Below are positions 1-6,680 of a stretch of DNA of 64,000 nucleotides, one piece after another. Both the position numbers and the translations under genes were made by a program. A model generated the notes under the pieces. The model was not told the DNA's origin. It made no database searches and worked only from the letters and a program-made list of their open reading frames with translations. Numbering within the stretch: position 1 is the first letter of the stretch; each line of letters begins with the position of its first letter. The DNA comes from Candidatus Desulfovibrio intestinipullorum. GTDB taxonomy: Bacteria > Desulfobacterota > Desulfovibrionia > Desulfovibrionales > Desulfovibrionaceae. The DNA lies in contig DXHV01000083.1 of NCBI GenBank assembly GCA_019113165.1, positions 45,586 through 109,585 on the forward strand, given 5' to 3'.

Positions 1-630
1 AAACCCACAGGAAAAATTTGGCAGGAGGCGTCAGAGGAAGAAAAGGATGCAATTTTTGCATATACGCGAGGCTCTGGAGGATTTAATCGTCCTCTTCGCG
101 GCTATGATGGAGATTGGGATAATTTTAAGGGAGTAGGTTCTGTTGATTTGGACAATGAAGGCCGCGCTTCTGACATCAAGCTTATGACTGAGCTGATTGA
201 TCGTTCGTCATATGATAGAGATATTTGGTTGCAGCGTGGGGTGGAAACTGATGCGGGAATTGCTGGATTTCTTGGGATTTCAGAGGAATCTTTATACAGG
301 ATGCCCTGGGATAAACTCAAAAAACTTCTGGAAGGGCGCAAAACCATAGATCACGGTTTTGTCTCCTGCGGGAGCGCTAGTGGAAAGGGATTCAAAGGAC
401 ATATTCTTCGAATTTACTGTCCCAAAGGCACAAAAATGATGTACGCCGAGCCATTCAGCCACTATGGCAATGGAGACAAACGGGATTGGGACGGAGAAAA
501 GACACAAACTAGTTTTGGCAATGAAGATGAAACAGTTATACAGAGAGAAACAAAGTTTAGAATTATACATGTAGAGAGAAATTCATTTGGCTATTTGTCT
601 CTGGAAGTGGAAGTAATAAAACAAATTTGA
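1..630 (+). CDS. ADP-ribosyltransferase domain, C-terminal part of a cut-off phage gene
   Basis: The frame is open from base 1, so the start lies left of the window; 209 codons are visible. The visible part matches the ADP-ribosyltransferase exoenzyme fold (R-S-E class). YTRGSGGFNRPLRG at residues 21-34 is the usual helix motif, arginine 79 (LQRGVE) the NAD-binding arginine, FVSCGS near residue 120 the STS-like strand, and GNEDETVIQR contains the E-x-E pair (Glu175, Glu177) used for arginine-type transfer. In Mu-like phages such domains are often fused to the gpF/SPP1-gp7 head morphogenesis protein, which would sit just here; that fusion is inferred. The following gene is an ADP-ribosylglycohydrolase. 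Base composition is clearly AT-richer than the later phage genes, suggesting separate acquisition. Confidence 0.75.
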   Translation, partial: KPTGKIWQEASEEEKDAIFAYTRGSGGFNRPLRGYDGDWDNFKGVGSVDLDNEGRASDIKLMTELIDRSSYDRDIWLQRGVETDAGIAGFLGISEESLYRMPWDKLKKLLEGRKTIDHGFVSCGSASGKGFKGHILRIYCPKGTKMMYAEPFSHYGNGDKRDWDGEKTQTSFGNEDETVIQRETKFRIIHVERNSFGYLSLEVEVIKQI

Positions 631-641
631 GGTACGACAAC

Positions 642-1814
642 ATGAGTCAAAAGAGACCAAGATGGGAACATGAAATGTTTGCCTCGCGGGGGCCAAATGC
701 GGTGGCGTGTGCTACATGCCAGTTTCGCTCTACGGTTGCGGAAGATGGAGGCATATTGGATCATGCAGGGACGGATACCTGTGAAATTTATCAATTTCCA
801 GATAGCAAGCCAGAAGATGTTTATTATGACGGTGCCGAGTGTGAGTTCTATGAACCAGCTGACGACAAACCCCTGTCTTTACTACTAGGGGTAGCCGTGG
901 GCGATGCGCTCGGCGTACCCGTGGAATTCAAAAAACGTGGGACTTTTCACGTAGCGGGCATGCAAGGCTATGGAACTCATAATCAGCCACCTGGTACATG
1001 GTCCGATGATACTTCGCTGACACTGGCCCTGGCGGATAATCTTTTGCCTGATCGATGCAGCCTTGAGAGCATAGCAACTGGGCTCCAGCTTTGGTATTTC
1101 AATGCTTGGTATACGCCTCATGGCAAGGTTTTTGATGTTGGCAATGCAACGGCAAAAGCAATTAAGCGCTTGAAGGATGGCGTTACGCCCGAGAAGGCCG
1201 GAGGGACAGGAGAAAAAGATAACGGCAACGGAAGTCTCATGAGGATCTCTCCACTGACCTTTTATATGTATGGAGTTTGGGACAGAGCGAACCGTTATGA
1301 AATTGTCAAGCGCGTTTCCTCCATGACCCACGCTCATGAGTGGTCTGTTACGGCCTGCTTTATCTATGTTGAAATGCTTAACAAGATTCTCAAGGGCAGG
1401 GACAAAAAACAGGGCTACGCCGAACTGAGAGACGATTTTTCTAAGGGAACACCTTTCATCAGCCAGGAAGCATTGGCAAAATTTGATCGTATTCTCGGAG
1501 GCGACATCAGCAAGCTGGGTGAAAATGATATCCGTAGCAGCGGCTTTGTCGTTGACACATTAGAGGCCGCCCTATGGTGCTTTTTTACTACGGAAAATTA
1601 CAGGGATGCCGTTCTCAAGGCAGTCAATCTTGGCGATGATACGGACACAACAGGGGCGGTCACTGGCGCCCTTGCCGGTTTAGCATATGGAACAGAGGGC
1701 ATACCCAAAGAATGGGTAAAACAGCTTGCCGGGTACGAAGAAATTCAGCGCATAGCCCAAGAAATGCCAAGATGGGATTATTTTCGAAGCCCAGGATATG
1801 TAGAAAAATTTTAG
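642..1814 (+). CDS. ADP-ribosylglycohydrolase (DraG/ARH family) with Cys-rich N-terminus
   Basis: Predicted to remove ADP-ribose from modified side chains using two metal ions. Family motifs are present in order: GVAVGDALG (about residues 83-91), WSDDTSLTLAL (118-128), GNGSLMRI (193-200) and the C-terminal metal site LGDDTDTTGAVTG (330-342). The first 80 residues are an extra segment with CATC and further cysteines (C-E-I, ECEFYEP), possibly a small zinc-binding module. ATG 642 is chosen because GAGGT lies 8 bases upstream; an in-frame TTG at 627 overlaps the preceding stop. The gene follows the ADP-ribosyltransferase by 11 bases and shares its AT-rich composition, so the two probably form an add/remove or toxin/immunity pair. 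A terminator follows. Confidence 0.88.
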   Translation: MSQKRPRWEHEMFASRGPNAVACATCQFRSTVAEDGGILDHAGTDTCEIYQFPDSKPEDVYYDGAECEFYEPADDKPLSLLLGVAVGDALGVPVEFKKRGTFHVAGMQGYGTHNQPPGTWSDDTSLTLALADNLLPDRCSLESIATGLQLWYFNAWYTPHGKVFDVGNATAKAIKRLKDGVTPEKAGGTGEKDNGNGSLMRISPLTFYMYGVWDRANRYEIVKRVSSMTHAHEWSVTACFIYVEMLNKILKGRDKKQGYAELRDDFSKGTPFISQEALAKFDRILGGDISKLGENDIRSSGFVVDTLEAALWCFFTTENYRDAVLKAVNLGDDTDTTGAVTGALAGLAYGTEGIPKEWVKQLAGYEEIQRIAQEMPRWDYFRSPGYVEKF

Positions 1815-1834
1815 CTCATATCAAATAATTGTAT

Positions 1835-1880
1835 AGGCTCCTGCTTCTCGATTAACACGGGAAACAGGGGCCTTTTTTTT
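1835..1880 (+). terminator. Rho-independent terminator after the ADP-ribosylation pair
   Basis: Stem 1835-1843 pairs with 1865-1873 (one G-T wobble) and is followed by a run of T to 1880. It separates the ADP-ribosyltransferase/hydrolase pair from the head genes. Confidence 0.75.
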
Positions 1881-1886
1881 GCGCCC

Positions 1887-1953
1887 AAAATTCTCATCTT
1901 GGCTGAAAAATAGTCCCTCAAAATTGTTCGCATGGTTCGCGCTGTTTACGGGC
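1887..1953 (+). repeat. Dispersed phage repeat, copy 1
   Basis: A 67-bp intergenic element beginning AAAATTCTCATCTTGGCTG and ending in GCATGGTTCGCGCTG plus TTTACGGGC. Near-identical copies lie at 15163-15228 and, with an internal gap, at 24750-24799. All three sit in non-coding gaps before a new gene block, so a promoter or protein-binding role is likely. The left 16 bp also resembles the repeats at the prophage right end. Confidence 0.8.
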
Positions 1954-2053
1954 AAAGCTTCCCGAACTCTGGCATGGTGGCCAAACAAGGGCATTTTTCC
2001 AACCAGATTTCAGAGAAAAACGGGGCACTTTTTGCCCCGCCAGAGAGGCCACC

Positions 2054-2269
2054 ATGCTTGTCAAAGAATTCATCGAAGAGCTGCAAAAGCTGCCCCAGGA
2101 CGTACCCGTCATGTATGACAACCAGGCTACCAATGGGCTGGACATAGCGGCCGTGTACTACGGAGAGATTCAGCTTCCCCCGGAGCTGCAGAAGGAGCTT
2201 GGGGAGGAGTCGTACAAATGCGCGGTCGTATGTGGCGACGGTGAAGCGGCGGATGAAAGGGACAAATAG
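2054..2269 (+). CDS. Small phage protein of unknown function
   Basis: A 71-residue acidic protein beginning MLVKEFIEELQKLPQDVPV, a pattern seen in many small phage proteins of unknown role. A purine-rich ribosome site (AGAGAGG) precedes the ATG and the next gene starts 3 bases after its stop, so it is translated with the head genes. It is the first gene after the terminator at 1835-1880 and the repeat at 1887-1953. No catalytic or membrane motif is visible; function is not assigned. Confidence 0.65.
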   Translation: MLVKEFIEELQKLPQDVPVMYDNQATNGLDIAAVYYGEIQLPPELQKELGEESYKCAVVCGDGEAADERDK

Positions 2270-2272
2270 GGC

Positions 2273-3217
2273 ATGTCCGCTAACTGGATTGAGATAGCAC
2301 GCACAGGAACGTTTGCGGACAGTATGGGGCGCCCCCAGACCTTTACTGCCCGCGACCTGGAGGCCATAGCCGGCGCATATGATCCCCACAAGAGAGACGC
2401 GCCCCTGGTCTTTGGTCATCCGGAGAGTGATGCGGCCCCGGCGTTTGGCTGGGTTGAAAGGCTGAAAAGCGAGGGCGGCAAACTGCTCGCTACCTTTGCG
2501 GATGTTCCGCAGGAGGTGCGGGAACTGGTGGCAAAAGGCCACTACCGCCACGTCAGCATGAGCCTCATGCCGGACCGCACCACACTTCGTCACGTTGCCC
2601 TGCTGGGAGCAGCGCAGCCGGCAATTGACGGCCTGAAGGCTGTCAGTTTTGCGGCTGCCGAGGGGGCAATCACGATAGAGTTTGCCGCAACTGGCGGCGA
2701 GGGAGACGCTATGACAATAGAGGAACTGCAGCGCCAGGTGGGGCAGCTTCAGGCCCAGCTTGAGACACTGACGAATGAGAACAAGAGCCTCAAAAAGCAG
2801 CTTTCGGAAACCGGGACCGCGAAGACCAGCGCGGAAACGGCCAGAGCGGAAGCTGAAAAGAAGGCCGAAAAGGTGAGCGCCGATTTTGCCGCCTATCGCG
2901 ACAAGATAGAGACAGAGCGCCGAGAGGCCCGTGTGTCCGCCCTGGTCAAGGCGGGCAAGCTCAAGCCTGCGGAGAAGGCGGACACGCTGGCATTTGCCGC
3001 CGCCCTTGCAGCACAGGACGGCAGCGTTGACTTTGCGGCCCCGGACGGATCCGGGGGCAGCAAGACGGAAAAGATATCGCTTGAGGAGCGCTATTTCAGG
3101 GAACTGGAAGCCCGCCCTGTGGACGGCCGCTTTATGGAATTCACGGCGCCGCCCCGCCACGCGGAAGGCCAGGACAAGCAGACCTGGACTCCCGACGAAG
3201 TAGCGTCAAAGCTGTAG
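2273..3217 (+). CDS. Mu I-like prohead protease with fused scaffold region
   Basis: 314 residues. The first about 145 match the Mu gene I protease family: an opening TFTARDLEAIAGAYDP segment, then DAPLVFGHPE, PAFGWVERL, VAKGHYRHVSMSL and the VALLGAAQPAIDGL motif. It should cleave scaffold and head proteins during prohead maturation. From residue about 147 the protein becomes a coiled coil rich in Gln, Glu and Lys (EELQRQVGQLQAQLETL), the scaffold part. As in Mu, an internal in-frame start (2711) would give the scaffold alone. The short C-terminal tail (about 295-314) is a plausible capsid-binding end. It lies directly before the decoration-like and major capsid genes. Confidence 0.85.
   Translation: MSANWIEIARTGTFADSMGRPQTFTARDLEAIAGAYDPHKRDAPLVFGHPESDAAPAFGWVERLKSEGGKLLATFADVPQEVRELVAKGHYRHVSMSLMPDRTTLRHVALLGAAQPAIDGLKAVSFAAAEGAITIEFAATGGEGDAMTIEELQRQVGQLQAQLETLTNENKSLKKQLSETGTAKTSAETARAEAEKKAEKVSADFAAYRDKIETERREARVSALVKAGKLKPAEKADTLAFAAALAAQDGSVDFAAPDGSGGSKTEKISLEERYFRELEARPVDGRFMEFTAPPRHAEGQDKQTWTPDEVASKL
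2711..3217 (+). CDS. Nested scaffold protein (Mu Z-like), internal start in the protease gene
   Basis: In-frame ATG at 2711 (codon 147 of the protease) has a good ribosome site, GAGGGA, 6 bases upstream and sits exactly at the switch from protease domain to coiled coil. The product would be a 168-residue scaffold, beginning MTIEELQRQVGQLQ, that templates prohead assembly and is later removed by the protease. Nested scaffold genes of this kind are established for Mu (I/Z) and lambda (C/Nu3). Use of this start here is inferred from position and ribosome site only. Confidence 0.6.
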   Translation: MTIEELQRQVGQLQAQLETLTNENKSLKKQLSETGTAKTSAETARAEAEKKAEKVSADFAAYRDKIETERREARVSALVKAGKLKPAEKADTLAFAAALAAQDGSVDFAAPDGSGGSKTEKISLEERYFRELEARPVDGRFMEFTAPPRHAEGQDKQTWTPDEVASKL

Positions 3218-3227
3218 GAGAAGCCGC

Positions 3228-3818
3228 ATGAACGAAGGATTCCTTGGCAAATTTTCTTTTGGCGGCGAAAGGGCCGCAACGGACGATCACCCTGTAGTCC
3301 TGCATTACCTGCCCCTTGCCAGCACTGTGACGGCCAAACTTGAGCCTGGCACCCTGCTGAAGAGCACGGATGTTCCGGGCGCCACTGTGACCATTGGCGA
3401 ATCGAATACCGGCGTGACCGCGGCCACTGTTGACGCTGCGACCTTTGCCGCCAAGGCTGCGACTACCACGGGAAGCTTTGCCTTCAGCTATGACACGGAG
3501 TGGAAGCTTTCAGGCAGCGCGGCAACCATTGCCGACTACGGTATTTCCCTGACCGGTTCGCCAGTCAGTGGCGATACGCTGACCGTGACGCTGGCCGTCG
3601 CGGATGTGGCCTATGAGGCGTTTTTGTCCACCGATGAAGGCGAGCCTGTGGCTGTGGTGGATCTGCCCTGCGACCCGACCGGGGACAAGGGCGAAAAGAG
3701 TGTGTGCGCCGTGGTGCACGGCACAGTCAAAACGCGATTGCTCAAGACCGGTGACGCCGTTGCGCCCACAGGCGGACAGATTGCCGCCCTGGCAAGGCAT
3801 GGCGTGTTTGCCGTTTAG
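3228..3818 (+). CDS. Head decoration-like protein with Ig-like insert
   Basis: 196 residues between the protease/scaffold and the major capsid, the slot used by Mu gp33 or lambda D-type head-stabilising proteins. The ends (DHPVVLHYLPLASTVTAKLEPGTLL and VDLPCDPTGDKGEKSVCAVV, read as short segments) fit a small beta-tulip decoration protein with a C-terminal TGGQIAALARHGVFAV. Between about residues 55 and 120 is a Thr/Ala/Gly-rich segment ending GDTLTVTLAVADVAYEA, which looks like an inserted Ig-like beta domain; a similar style of insert occurs in the sheath gene. Assignment rests mainly on position and overall pattern. Confidence 0.6.
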   Translation: MNEGFLGKFSFGGERAATDDHPVVLHYLPLASTVTAKLEPGTLLKSTDVPGATVTIGESNTGVTAATVDAATFAAKAATTTGSFAFSYDTEWKLSGSAATIADYGISLTGSPVSGDTLTVTLAVADVAYEAFLSTDEGEPVAVVDLPCDPTGDKGEKSVCAVVHGTVKTRLLKTGDAVAPTGGQIAALARHGVFAV

Positions 3819-3827
3819 GAGAAGCAT

Positions 3828-4826
3828 ATGCTTGCACAACTGAAAGGACTTTTTACGCCAGAGGCCATTGCGCAGGCCCTGAAGCTGCTGCCGTCCCTGG
3901 AAACGACTATCATGGACAGCCTTTTCAAGGAACGTCCAACACATCCTCTGCCGACCATTGGGGTATCGGAGCTTGTGTCTGTTACCCAGACCGTGCCGGT
4001 GGTGCGCCGCGACGGCATGCCTGTTGCCCTTCAGGGGGAGACGGCCAACGTGCAATTCATCGCGCCGCTGCCCATCAAGGTGAAGATTCCGGTGACGGCT
4101 TCCGAGCTGAACGACCTGAAAGTGATCTTCGGCAACCAGGCTGCCCTGACTGCCTGGCGTACCCGCAAGCTGGACCAGATCCGCAGGGCCGTGCGCGATA
4201 CCACCGAGGCCATGTCCGCAATCGTTGCCACAACCGGCAAGCTGACCTGGCCTGTGGAACTGGAAGGCGGCCACAGGGAAACATACGAAGTCGACTATGG
4301 TCCGCTTCTGACCTACACGCCGGCAACCAAACTGACGGCTGCATCCAAGCTTCCGGACGTCTATCGCCTGCTGCGCGACATGGAGATGGAGGTCAAGCAC
4401 GCCGGACTTGGCGGCAATGTGGAGTTCTGGGCCGGTTCGGACGTGGTGGCTGCCCTGCTCGGCATTGTGGAGCAGTACATGTCCACTGCCGAAACCAAGC
4501 CGTACCGTGTCGCCCTGGACCAGGGCACTGTGAAGGTAGCCGGCTACACAATCCGCTTCATGGATGAAACCTACCCGAACCCCGAAGACGAAACCGAATG
4601 GCTGCCCAAGCTGGATCCCAAGACGCTGCTGGCCGTTGCGACGAACCAGGCAGGCAAGATCTGGTACTGCGCCATTGATTCCATATCCGCCAACAACGCG
4701 GCAACGCCCCTCCACGTGGTGCCAGTCCCCAGGGCGGATGACAGCGGGTACACGCTCATAGGCCAGGCAAAGCCCCTGCCGGCAAGGCCCTCAAGGGCCT
4801 CCTGCAAGGCTATTGTGGTGGACTAG
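3828..4826 (+). CDS. Major capsid protein (gpE-type, HK97 fold)
   Basis: 332 residues, with pattern and position of the phage major capsid protein E family, and of Mu T by role. The N-terminal arm includes LETTIMDSLFKERPTHPLPT and is followed by conserved PVVRRDGMPVALQGE and a C-terminal VVPVPRADDSGYTLIGQAKP segment. It should form the icosahedral shell after processing by the upstream protease. AGGAG lies before the ATG, 9 bases after the preceding stop. A hairpin at 4844-4875 follows, so head and tail genes may be separate transcripts. Confidence 0.82.
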   Translation: MLAQLKGLFTPEAIAQALKLLPSLETTIMDSLFKERPTHPLPTIGVSELVSVTQTVPVVRRDGMPVALQGETANVQFIAPLPIKVKIPVTASELNDLKVIFGNQAALTAWRTRKLDQIRRAVRDTTEAMSAIVATTGKLTWPVELEGGHRETYEVDYGPLLTYTPATKLTAASKLPDVYRLLRDMEMEVKHAGLGGNVEFWAGSDVVAALLGIVEQYMSTAETKPYRVALDQGTVKVAGYTIRFMDETYPNPEDETEWLPKLDPKTLLAVATNQAGKIWYCAIDSISANNAATPLHVVPVPRADDSGYTLIGQAKPLPARPSRASCKAIVVD

Positions 4827-4843
4827 TCCAAAACGCCCGCAAA

Positions 4844-4875
4844 TGCCCCTCGGTTGCGATGCACACTGAGGGGCA
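4844..4875 (+). other. Hairpin after the capsid gene
   Basis: Perfect 8-bp stem, TGCCCCTC at 4844-4851 with GAGGGGCA at 4868-4875, in the 118-bp gap between capsid and gp36-like genes. There is no clear T run, so termination is uncertain. Two ACTAGT-containing palindromes flank it (near 4822 and 4905-4918). Confidence 0.45.
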
Positions 4876-4944
4876 GCCAACCATAGCCAAACGCCTGTCG
4901 AACTAGTCTGAGACTAGTCTTAAACGCGATTTCAGGGGGTATGC

Positions 4945-5370
4945 ATGCTCCTGTGCAACCGAGATCACATCATTGACCTTCTTCACAAGGCATACGTGGA
5001 CGCCTGCGAGGCGCAGAACCCGGGCCTTGTGCAGAGAACCATAGAAGCCGTGTCCGGGGAAGTTGGCGACGCGCTTTCCTATCGCTACCCACAGCCCTGG
5101 CCGTATGTGCCGGAGCTTGTGCGCTACATAGCGGCCGTGATCAGCGCCTACCGGGTGGTGGAGGCCATTACCTCCCTGGTGGATACGGAAGCGAGTTCGG
5201 ACAACGAGTGGATCCCGCTGCAAAAGCAGTGGAAGTACTGCACGGACCTTCTGGAGGACATTGTTTCCGGCAAACAGAAGCTTCCTCTGGAAGAGGCAAA
5301 TCCGGATCGCGAGGAACCCAGCTTTGCCATTATGAGCCGCCCACGATTTTTTGATTTGCGGGGGCTGTAA
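4945..5370 (+). CDS. Mu gp36-like head-tail connector protein (DUF1320)
   Basis: 141 residues in the gp36 slot after the capsid. It shows the family features: an N-terminal alpha-helical part (HIIDLLHKAYVDACEAQ), then SGEVGDALSYRYPQPWPYVPEL with the conserved Arg-Tyr and prolines, then RYIAAVISAYRVVEA. Family members are thought to act in head-to-tail joining. CAGGGGG precedes the ATG. The last base of the stop is the first base of the next ATG (TAATG). Confidence 0.78.
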   Translation: MLLCNRDHIIDLLHKAYVDACEAQNPGLVQRTIEAVSGEVGDALSYRYPQPWPYVPELVRYIAAVISAYRVVEAITSLVDTEASSDNEWIPLQKQWKYCTDLLEDIVSGKQKLPLEEANPDREEPSFAIMSRPRFFDLRGL

Positions 5371-5813
5371 TGGCTGGCAAGAGTGGTGTTTCCCTGCACT
5401 GGGGCGGATTCGACAAGGCCCTTGGCAAGGCGGCGCACAAGCTCGCCAATACGCAGCCCCTCATGGAAACGATTGGCGAAGTCCTGGTGTCCGGCACGTT
5501 GCAGCGATTCCAGGACGAAGAGGATCCGGACGGCAAGAAGTGGAAGCCTTCTATCAGGGCCATGGCAACCGGTGACAAGACGCTGTCCGACACGGGCCGC
5601 CTGCAGCGTTCCATTGACTACGCGGCTACCTCGGACAAGGTCATGGTAGGCACAAACGTGGTGTATGGCCGTATCCACCAGCTGGGCGGCAAAACCGGCA
5701 AGGGACACAAGGTCGACATGCCGGCAAGGCCGTACCTGGGCGTTTCGGAAGAGGATATGAAGGAAATCAGGGGCACGGTTGAAGATTTTCTGAAGGACGC
5801 CCTCAAGGAGTAG
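5370..5813 (+). CDS. Phage virion morphogenesis protein (Mu gpG / P2 gpS-like tail completion)
   Basis: 147 residues with the family's layout: an N-terminal helix ending SGTLQRFQDEEDPDGKKWKP (read FxxxxDPxGxxW, the signature), followed by LSDTGRLQRSI, then VVYGRIHQLGGKTGKGHKVD and the MPARPYLGVS motif. These proteins complete the tail or the head-tail joint in Mu and P2. It overlaps the gp36-like gene by one base and is followed 3 bases later by the gp37-like gene. Confidence 0.88.
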   Translation: MAGKSGVSLHWGGFDKALGKAAHKLANTQPLMETIGEVLVSGTLQRFQDEEDPDGKKWKPSIRAMATGDKTLSDTGRLQRSIDYAATSDKVMVGTNVVYGRIHQLGGKTGKGHKVDMPARPYLGVSEEDMKEIRGTVEDFLKDALKE

Positions 5814-5816
5814 CCC

Positions 5817-6335
5817 ATGCAGGAATTCGCCAGGCAAACCATTACCCAGACGGCGCTTGCCGCGGGCCTGCCCGAGGGCCGGGTTATTGATATCACCAAA
5901 AAGGACAACCTCACCCTGGACCGCCCGCGCCTGGAAATCCAGTTTTTGCCGGAGCGCTTTACCCGGACAGGCCGCAAGCTTGCCGTGAGCAGGACCAGGG
6001 ATGAGCAGATCCGCAAGCGGGAATTGTACGAAGTGGAGCTGACGGTCAACGCCAACGTTTTCGCCGACAATTGGGAGTGGCTGGAGACCTTTTGCCATGA
6101 TTTTGTTGCCGAGCTTCCCACTGGTGGCAACGACAGCCGCGGCAATTACGTCAAGGTCCGTGCCCAGAAAGCTACCTTTGGCCGCAAGCCGGACAAGCGC
6201 GTGGGACAGGCAGTTATCGAAGTTTTTACCCGCGTCAATCGTCTTTTTGTCCTGACCTTTACGGGAAGAATCACAGCGGAAGAACGGGAACAGCTCATCA
6301 AAACCTTTACTATCAATGCAAAACTATCCTCGTAA
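5817..6335 (+). CDS. Mu gp37-like protein (probable tail terminator)
   Basis: 172 residues, located between the virion morphogenesis protein and the sheath region, as gp37 is in Mu. It has mixed alpha/beta character with a central RPRLEIQFLPERFTRTGRKL and a YEVELTVNANVFADN strand, consistent with a small tail-terminator-type fold. No catalytic motif is visible. The role is inferred from position; sequence alone would only allow 'conserved Mu-like protein'. Confidence 0.6.
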   Translation: MQEFARQTITQTALAAGLPEGRVIDITKKDNLTLDRPRLEIQFLPERFTRTGRKLAVSRTRDEQIRKRELYEVELTVNANVFADNWEWLETFCHDFVAELPTGGNDSRGNYVKVRAQKATFGRKPDKRVGQAVIEVFTRVNRLFVLTFTGRITAEEREQLIKTFTINAKLSS

Positions 6336-6353
6336 GAAGACGGAGGTCTTTGT

Positions 6354-6677
6354 ATGGCAACCAAGAAAGCGACTACGGAAGAGCAAGTACAGGAACAGGC
6401 CACACAGGAACAGACGGTCACAGAGACTGCCGAAGCGCAGGCAAAGGCGGTTTCCGCCCCTGCAGCAAAGCCCAGGGAGGCACAGGCCGTGGCCGAAGTC
6501 CCGACAGCCCTGGAAAGTCTTTCTGTCCTCGCGGACAGGCACCGCGTGCCAGCCTGGATGCAACAGGCTCTTTTGAGATTCATGGGCTGGCTGGATGACA
6601 AGAGCGTGAGCGATGAAGAATACACGGCCGCGCTGGAACAGCTGAAGACGCGTCGCATTGGCGGCGGACGGAGATAA
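6354..6677 (+). CDS. Mu gp38-position protein of unknown function
   Basis: 107 residues. The first about 55 are low-complexity Thr/Gln/Ala/Glu (TEEQVQEQATQEQTVTE) and likely disordered; the rest is helical and basic (RVPAWMQQALLRFMGWLDD, ending RRIGGGRR). It begins after GGAGG and lies just before the sheath gene, the place of the small gp38 gene in Mu. Function unknown; possibly an accessory of sheath or connector assembly. Confidence 0.6.
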   Translation: MATKKATTEEQVQEQATQEQTVTETAEAQAKAVSAPAAKPREAQAVAEVPTALESLSVLADRHRVPAWMQQALLRFMGWLDDKSVSDEEYTAALEQLKTRRIGGGRR

Positions 6678-6680
6678 TCT

